Positions 58,466 to 64,000 of a stretch of 64,000 nt of DNA are shown here, one piece after another (position 1 is the first letter of the stretch; the number at the start of each line of letters is the position of its first letter). The DNA is from Hyphodiscus hymeniophilus. Taxonomy: Eukaryota; Ascomycota; Leotiomycetes; Helotiales; Hyphodiscaceae. Made by a program: the position numbers and the translations under genes. The notes beneath the pieces were generated by a model. That model saw only the letters and a list, made by a program, of their open reading frames with translations. It was not told the origin of the DNA and ran no database searches. The DNA is taken from contig VNKQ01000008.1 in NCBI GenBank assembly GCA_016508695.1, positions 1,902,306 to 1,966,305 of the forward strand, read 5' to 3'.

Positions 58466-59184
58466 TCTTTATCCTTATAATTATATTTTTTATATTAATA
58501 AAAAAAAATAGATATATAAGATATAACTGTTACAAGTCACATGACAGCTTATAGCCTGAGGCTCGATAGCTAGGCTATAAGAAAACCATAAGTAGAGATT
58601 ATAAGAGTAAAGAGTTACTTAATATCACGTAATAGACCTTAAAGGACCTCGATAATCTAGGACCTAAGGGTTCCTTAAAAGTCTAATAAAAACGAAGGTT
58701 TTATATAAGTAAGAGTATTTCTTTAATAAATAGAAGCTTTATATTTAACTTAAATATAATATCTTTATAATATACTTAATATCTTATAATAGTTATATAT
58801 ATCTTAAGTATACTTAGAGTATTACTTATATAAGTATTAGCGTATTATGTTAATTAAGAATAATGTAACTTTAGTAATAAGAAGCTTATAAGAAGAGAAG
58901 TCCGCTTTTACGCTAATTATATAATTAAGATTATTAATATTAATAAGATAAATCAATAAGAATATTAGATATAAGATTACCGAACTATTTAAAGGAGACT
59001 AAAGTAAGCTTTAGGGGTTCTTATTATAACTTTAGTTATATATTAGGTTTAGTAGAAAATACTTAGGTTTAAAATCAAATAAGTATTCTAAGTAATTATT
59101 TTATTAAAAGGGAAAGCAATAAACTAAATAAAAGGATTTCTTAAAGATTACCTAGTTAACGCAGATAATAAAAGTATAATGAAT
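57953..59184. repeat. Extremely AT-rich, RIP-like subtelomeric DNA
   Basis: About 1.2 kb composed mostly of A and T with dense TpA, including (TA)n at 58434-58457, a perfect 25-bp inverted repeat and smaller hairpins. No coding potential. The pattern fits repeat-induced point mutation of old repeats. Confidence 0.75.
58310..58410. repeat. Perfect 25-bp inverted repeat, 51-nt loop
   Basis: Arms 58310-58334 and 58386-58410 are exact reverse complements (first arm starts CTAAGATTATATAATATT). An 11-bp inverted repeat, AAGCTAATATT/AATATTAGCTT, sits just outside at 58263-58273 and 58290-58300, and a palindrome TTAGCGCTAA lies in the loop (58370-58379). Confidence 0.85.
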
Positions 59185-60420
59185 AACGGAACGGTCCCAA
59201 GTGCTCCGGATGCAGCCACCTCCTCGGTCCTATTACGACTAATACAGTAAAATATCCCACGCTCCCCTTTCCCTAGATGCCGCAACCACCTTTAACGCAC
59301 TCTTGTTGGGACACCTTCGGACTGCATATCGAATATTCGGACGCACCGTACTCATTCAAATGAGACAGAAGTTAGAGATGTGCATCACCTCACGTAACTC
59401 ATCCAATCGAATGGGGGGGAGTGTAGCAGTCAGCAAGTTTATCGGACACCGTACCAGCTGAAGATGACCTAGTTGCCGTAGCTTGGGTCGGTAGTTACTG
59501 GCAGTAAATGAAAGATGACATCATCTAGCACAAAACAACGCAGTAGCTTTTTCTTCCGTAGCATAGATCTATACGTAATAAAGTCAGTCGATGCCGCCGG
59601 GTCAGCGCTGACCACAACCACCGGATCATACTCTACTTCCCCATGGTGCCGGATGATGTGTTGAATGTTGGCAAGCCGTAGTCGACGAGCGTAGTCCTTT
59701 TCGAGTGCATTGAGTGGTGACGCCACAAATGTTGACACCTGGGTCCCGAAGTATGGCTGGAAGCGACCGCAGAGAGTGGCAGAACACCAGTCGTTGCAGC
59801 TTCATACCTTGCCGGACTGGGGAACGCTATGGGTTTCATCCCTGGTGACCCATCCCCAGATAGATTTGAGGTCGATGGCCTCAATAACCCCGGCTGGAAC
59901 GGACCCGTCGGCGGCGGAGTAAGACCACGGCTGCGATCTTCCCAGTGGTGATCTCGACCGTTTGGGAGTGAGACTGGCTGGTGGAGTGCCGTACAACAGA
60001 CCTCGTTGCACGGTCGTAATATAATCATGGACTGTGACAAAGCCTGGTCCAGACTCAGATGCCGCTACCAGCACGCCGCCCGACTTGTTCCTTGGTCGGT
60101 TGGTGCCGCAGCATACCAGTAAATGCGGTGGATTTTCGTCCTTCTTGGGGATCATAGTCGGGCAAGTCGCCGTACTGGAGATCTTCGGTATCCTTGTACG
60201 AGTTGGATTCGGAATGGTTTCACTGAAAGTCTTTCCAGTCCGACTCCCATATTTCCAAGTCATCGACCGTTGCCACGATTGCTGACACTGGCAGATGTGT
60301 CAGTGACGACTTCGAGATGGCATGCCATGTGTACTTCGCTTTCGCGGCGTACGACGCTGGCACCGATCGCCTGGGGGCAGTTGTTATGATTAATACCAAC
60401 GGTTAGATTTGCTAAATAGT
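59185..60420 (-). pseudogene. Degraded RecQ-type (telomere-linked) helicase remnant
   Basis: The base composition returns to balanced here. The clearest piece is minus-strand 59469-59760: FVASPLNALEKDYARRLRLA, DPVVVVSADPAASTDFITYR and LLRCFVLDDVIFHLLP. The order fits the helicase core of fungal RecQ-like proteins: motif Ia (VxPLxALxxDxxRRxxxxxI), motif Ib (VVVTPExA) and a Walker B, where DECH has become DDVI. Upstream minus-strand pieces (60000-60300, for example HLLVCCGTNRPRNKSGG) are in broken frames. Telomere-linked RecQ helicases are common in fungal subtelomeres, so location supports the call. Clearly non-functional. Confidence 0.45.
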
Positions 60421-60623
60421 TTATGATAACCCATTCTCACGCTCTGATACTCTCTGCTAAATCCACTACCTCTTGAGTTCCATAATTATAAGATTCGACT
60501 CGCAATCGGAAATATGATACGACGTGACTGAGAATGGAGGCTACATTTACTATGAGAATTATTGCTTCTCATCAGATTATTATGCACCCAACTATTCTCG
60601 TTTTATCCACATTAGGATTAACT

Positions 60624-61007
60624 CTAATCCCTCTCTTCGCGCTCTTGGCCCTCTGTACTTGCAAATGGAAACCCTTTCTTCCAAAGTTCTGCTTTTGATA
60701 GCTCTGTAGAACAAACGACCACGAAAGAACATTTACTCGCAGCAATACTAATAATCTTATAGCACCCATCCTTGACTTGTCTAGCCACCTCCGCTAGGAC
60801 ATCCTCTACAGGCCCTTCACTGCCCGTGCGAATAGTAGTGAAGTCAGAGCCAGCATTCATATTGTGATAAATAATATCTACTACTGGAATATGCATGTAC
60901 TTTCTCTCGCCTTCGTTTCGCGGTAGCGATAATTCAATCTGCCTGAGTGTCTTCTTATCTTCGGCTAGTGGCATGTAAAGAGGCTGGGAGCTTGTTGGTG
61001 ATGACAT
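60624..61007 (-). CDS. Hypothetical protein, 127 residues
   Basis: A single open frame with an ATG at 61007. It is hydrophilic with a central, more ordered part (MHIPVVDIIYHNMNAGSDF and EDVLAEVARQVKDGCYKIIS) and an acidic/basic C-terminal tail (EGQEREERD). No signal peptide, membrane segment or known domain. It lies between a helicase relic and a secreted protein gene in the subtelomere. It may be a lineage-specific gene. Confidence 0.45.
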   Translation of the reverse strand: MSSPTSSQPLYMPLAEDKKTLRQIELSLPRNEGERKYMHIPVVDIIYHNMNAGSDFTTIRTGSEGPVEDVLAEVARQVKDGCYKIISIAASKCSFVVVCSTELSKAELWKKGFPFASTEGQEREERD

Positions 61008-61820
61008 CTTGGTGCCTACATTTGCTGTCTGTCAGAAAGTGCGAAGCAGGATGCGTATCTGCGTATTCGAGTTTGGAGATCTTTTAAATACCTGACAACT
61101 GCTCTATGATTTACAAATATCCGAGAATAAAAGTAAATACCGAATCTAGTTCCAGCAATGGTGTAGTACACGTGATTTAAGAGAAGATAGAAAGGTGCTC
61201 AAATGATTGAGTAGTCAGATGTTTACTGGGGGCAAGTACGCCGTTTATATAGGCACTGAATGCTTAAGTATTAGCGACTTTTCAAAGAACAAAATTTCGG
61301 CTTCACCGATCTGTAAGCCTTGAAAGTGGCGATTCAATAGCGTCCAGACGCACTCGGGCGTCAGGGCCAATAAGCAGACAAAGCGTACGTACCCCCTGAC
61401 TCAAAGTGGCAACAAATCCAGCCACGCTTTCTCTATAGCTAGCACAATATTAACTAGCTGTAAACGTTACCGTTAACAAGTTTTCGGAGAAGCCACTCTA
61501 TAGCCAGAAGAAAAGTCCCGTGGGTAGAAGCTACTCTTCAATGTACATGCATAAATAAGGATGTAAAAGAGTGGAGTATTTATTGTAGGCTTAGACATAT
61601 TTCTAGAGAAGGAGAACCCAGTCAAAGGGCGGCGAAGTTCCTCTTGACAAATTCTGAGAATGAAAAATTCATGACGACACAAGGAGATGCACACTCTGCA
61701 TTTCCGCACATTCACTCTCGATCCTCGCATAGCCATCCATCCCCCTTCTCAAGTCCAATTCTTTAATGAATTCAATCTCGGCCGTAAATAGGCGGAAGTG
61801 TCACTTCGTGGTCACGATGC
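61008..61820. other. Subtelomeric spacer
   Basis: No gene supported. A minus frame at 61473-61736 lacks features. Includes the 3' region of the cysteine-rich gene. Confidence 0.4.
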
Positions 61821-62154
61821 CTATTTAGTGACCTTTGATTCGCAAGAGCACTTTGTGCGATCACTGCACGAAGGATTCGGAGTATCGTAGTTTAGGTTGC
61901 CCTCGATAGTACATTTATAGTTGTAAGGAGATCCGGTACAAGTCTTCTCGAGACTGACATCATTGCAAACAAAGACGTAGACTGTGGGTTGGCAGCAAGA
62001 TTCGGCGGAGCCATCGGCAGGAAATCCTAATACTGATGGTATGAGGACGGCTATCGCTAATACTACAGTCTTGTAAATGATTAGTAAGGTGTGTTTTAGT
62101 ATTCAAAAAGAGATTAGACTATAAGAATGACTGACGTTGCTGCAGAACAAGCAT
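61821..62154 (-). CDS. Small secreted cysteine-rich protein, 86 residues, 8 Cys
   Basis: Two exons, 62136-62154 and 61821-62062, with a 73-nt intron (GTCAGT donor, perfect TACTAAT branch site, CTGTAG acceptor). The spliced start is MLVLQQLLAIAVLIPSVLGF, a clear signal peptide split by the intron. The mature part has eight cysteines in the order CC-x8-C-x8-C-x8-C-x14-C-x5-C-x-C, ending CSCESKVTK. No family name can be given. It sits about 1.8 kb from the telomere repeats, a typical place for lineage-specific secreted proteins. Candidate effector or surface protein; role unknown. Confidence 0.62.
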
Positions 62155-62789
62155 TTTGCGTGAAGAGAGGTTATTGGTATGCTCTCCGTTATTGACTTTA
62201 CTTGGGGAAGAGGAAATTAAAAGAGCAAACAATCGAGTAGGTGTTTTAGCTGCGCGCTGAAGTTTTCAAGAAATGGATGGAGAAAGCTCGATCTTTGTTC
62301 GCAAGGTAGGATAATTCGAAGGCACCATGCTCCTTAGAATTTGGTGGTATTGCGAATACGCTTTATCTTAACGTTGTACGGATGTGAGCTAAAGCAATAG
62401 TACGGAACAGAAATCAAGCCGGTGTCGAGGTGATTCTCGAAAAGTCATAAGGAAATATTGGCTAAGGGATTCGTACCAACAACGCTACTGCACGAGAACG
62501 TTTGGGTAACTACTAAAATTCTTCCTACTCTAGTCCGGATGGACCTCCCCGAGATACACATTACTAGTACTGTGTCCACTACGAGTATGGAATGTCTACG
62601 CACAACTACTATAATTCTAATGTGTTACTAATTGTAAGTCTAGAGCGTTTGTAAATCAGTAGTTTATTTTGCGATCTGAAATATAAACCATGTACGTATT
62701 CAATGTGTCTTCAATATAATATGATATAGCGAACTCCTCAATCTAGCACTCACAACACTAATGTGTTCAACACGCATATTCTACATATG
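62155..62789. other. Subtelomeric spacer
   Basis: Promoter side of the cysteine-rich gene; no other feature seen. Confidence 0.4.
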
Positions 62790-63240
62790 AATATGCGCGG
62801 CATACCCGGAAGCAAGTAGCACAGCGACCTTCCTATTCTAATACTAATAACACTAAAAGTACCAACAACACCAACAAGACTAACAACACTAACAACACCA
62901 ACAATACCAACAATAGCAACGTCTCCTTGCGTACATATTGCAGATCTAAGAGTACAATGAATACCAATATTCGCCACCAACAATGCCAGCATTTCCTGGA
63001 CTTGGATTAGCCGGAATCGCGAAAGTGAGGGGTACAGTGACCTGCCTATTCTGACGCCAACAATTCCAAGGACACCAATAATGACAACGTCTCCTTGTAT
63101 GCATACTGCAGATCCAGGAATTTAACGAATTCTAATATTTGCCACCAACAATGCCATCATTTCCTGTACTTGAGTTTGCCAAAGTTGTTAAAGCGAGTGG
63201 CACAGCGACCTGCCTATTCTGACACTATTCTCGTAGCACT
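62790..63240. repeat. Diverged subtelomeric tandem repeat (about 168-213 bp period)
   Basis: The landmark ACAG(C/T)GACC(T/TG)CCTATTCT recurs at 62821, 63034 and 63202. The landmark CAACGTCTCCTTG(C/T) recurs near 62918 and 63089, and CCACCAACAATGCC(A) near 62975 and 63143. The first unit is longer because of an internal AACACCAACA-type microrepeat (about 62840-62920). Confidence 0.75.
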
Positions 63241-63755
63241 GTTTAATGAGCTGAAGAGGTGACTAGTTACCTGCTGTGTCAACGCCGGCCTGGACTACAA
63301 GCATCGGCCCGAAGCATGCGATTCCTGGAGGCGGGGAGTACTGGTATTAGCGGAGGCAGCTTCAAATTATGACTTCTTGCATTCTATACTATTATGTTCA
63401 AATTTCCCCTCCACGCCAGGTCCTCCGCTCCGCGTAAATAGTTATGCAAAGAGGAAAGCTTATAGAGGATGTGCGTTCTATAAGGATCATTCGCTTGATA
63501 ATTAAAGTTTCGGGTAATTAGCAGAGCATGGCTATCTTTAGCAAGTCTTTAAATTTATCCCGCATAACATATACATATTCTTCTATAGGATGAAGTTTAA
63601 AGCGAAGATAGGAAGTAATAGCGATATTCAAATATCGCAGTTTCAGTCCAGGTTATATTTGGCGGCCAGCTAAGTAAGGCGGCTTAGTTATATAGGCTTA
63701 ATCTCCCCTTATCCGCATATTATATAATATCTTAGGTTACTAACTCTCTGGGCCG
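63241..63755. other. Subtelomeric spacer
   Basis: No gene. Contains a small hairpin GCGATAT-TCAA-ATATCGC (63621-63638) and a block at 63644-63668 that is a mutated copy of 58051-58075. Confidence 0.5.
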
Positions 63756-63928
63756 TGGAATTGCCCCCCAATTCCAAAATTCCGGCCAATAACAGGCCGC
63801 GCACGGACGCGGAAACCACGGGTTCCGTGATCCCGCACCCCCCAATTCCAGTACCCCCAATTCCGATTCTTAGTCAGCTGGAATTGCCCCAATTCCACCC
63901 CCAATTCCACGCCCAATTCCCACCACCA
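63756..63928. repeat. Telomere-adjacent CCCAATTCC repeats
   Basis: At least six (C)CCAATTCC units occur (63768-63776, 63841-63850, 63855-63864, 63889-63897, 63901-63909, 63912-63920). Twice the unit faces its complement, TGGAATTG, forming short hairpins (63756-63776 and 63879-63897). Confidence 0.8.
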
Positions 63929-64000
63929 TAGGTTAGGTTAGGGTTAGGGTTAGGGTTAGGGTTAGGGTTAGGGTTAGGGTTAGGGTTAGGGTTAGGGTTA
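63929..64000 (+). repeat. Telomere, (TTAGGG)n
   Basis: Starts with TAGGTTAGG and continues with ten perfect TTAGGG units plus TTA from 63938 to the end of the window. The G-rich strand runs 5' to 3' towards the right, so base 64000 faces the chromosome end. Confidence 0.98.

Noticed and set aside
61473..61736. 87-codon minus frame
   Set aside because: No features; composition typical of random subtelomeric DNA.
62840..62920. Possible CRISPR-like array
   Set aside because: It is a degenerate microrepeat without unique spacers, in a eukaryotic genome.
62750..62992. 80-codon Val/Gly-rich minus frame
   Set aside because: It is the translation of the AACACC microrepeat, not a real protein.

Overview
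This window is the end of a filamentous-ascomycete chromosome. Genes are interrupted by short GT-AG introns (about 43-80 nt) with CTRAY-type branch sites, they carry fungal family signatures, and the right edge is ten perfect TTAGGG repeats running to base 64000. The class is not certain; the gene mix (DUF3500, fungal TBC, C2H2/fungal_trans and LtrA-like proteins) fits a Pezizomycotina fungus, perhaps Leotiomycetes or Sordariomycetes (inference).

Left part (1-25 kb): a CYP52-type P450 leaving the left edge (-), a TBC-domain RabGAP (+), a secreted-type aldo/keto reductase with a frameshift in a C run (+), a flavin-containing monooxygenase (-), a decayed stretch (10.7-12.7 kb), a secreted parallel beta-helix protein (+), a serine carboxypeptidase (+), a salicylate-hydroxylase-like monooxygenase (-), a DUF3500 protein with a second C-run frameshift (-), a small probably acylated protein (-) and a 195-residue cysteine-rich secreted protein (-).

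Middle (25-35 kb): a compact group of TauD/TfdA dioxygenase, divergent aldo/keto reductase, MFS sugar-type transporter and a two-finger C2H2/fungal_trans regulator. The TauD/AKR bidirectional promoter and the transporter promoter share an ATCCCG(C/T)G motif; in the transporter promoter it sits in a 46-bp tandem duplication with regular spacing. This looks like an uncharacterised catabolic or detoxification cluster with its own regulator.

35-53 kb: a gene-poor gap, a fungal integral membrane protein, a reticulon, a fungal transcription-factor-like protein without a visible DNA-binding domain, an LtrA-family membrane protein, an orphan C-terminal fragment of a 2OG-Fe(II) dioxygenase, an SDR and a second MFS sugar transporter.

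53-58 kb: three co-oriented genes, a D-2-hydroxyacid dehydrogenase, a two-domain glyoxalase I and a GFA/CENP-V zinc protein, suggest glutathione-linked reactive-carbonyl metabolism.

58-64 kb: subtelomere. An extremely AT-rich, RIP-like stretch with a perfect 25-bp inverted repeat is followed by a degraded RecQ-type helicase remnant resembling telomere-linked helicases, a hypothetical 127-residue gene, an 86-residue secreted protein with eight cysteines, diverged tandem repeats (period about 168-213 bp), short CCCAATTCC repeats and the telomere. No CRISPR array and no convincing tRNA or rRNA gene was seen.
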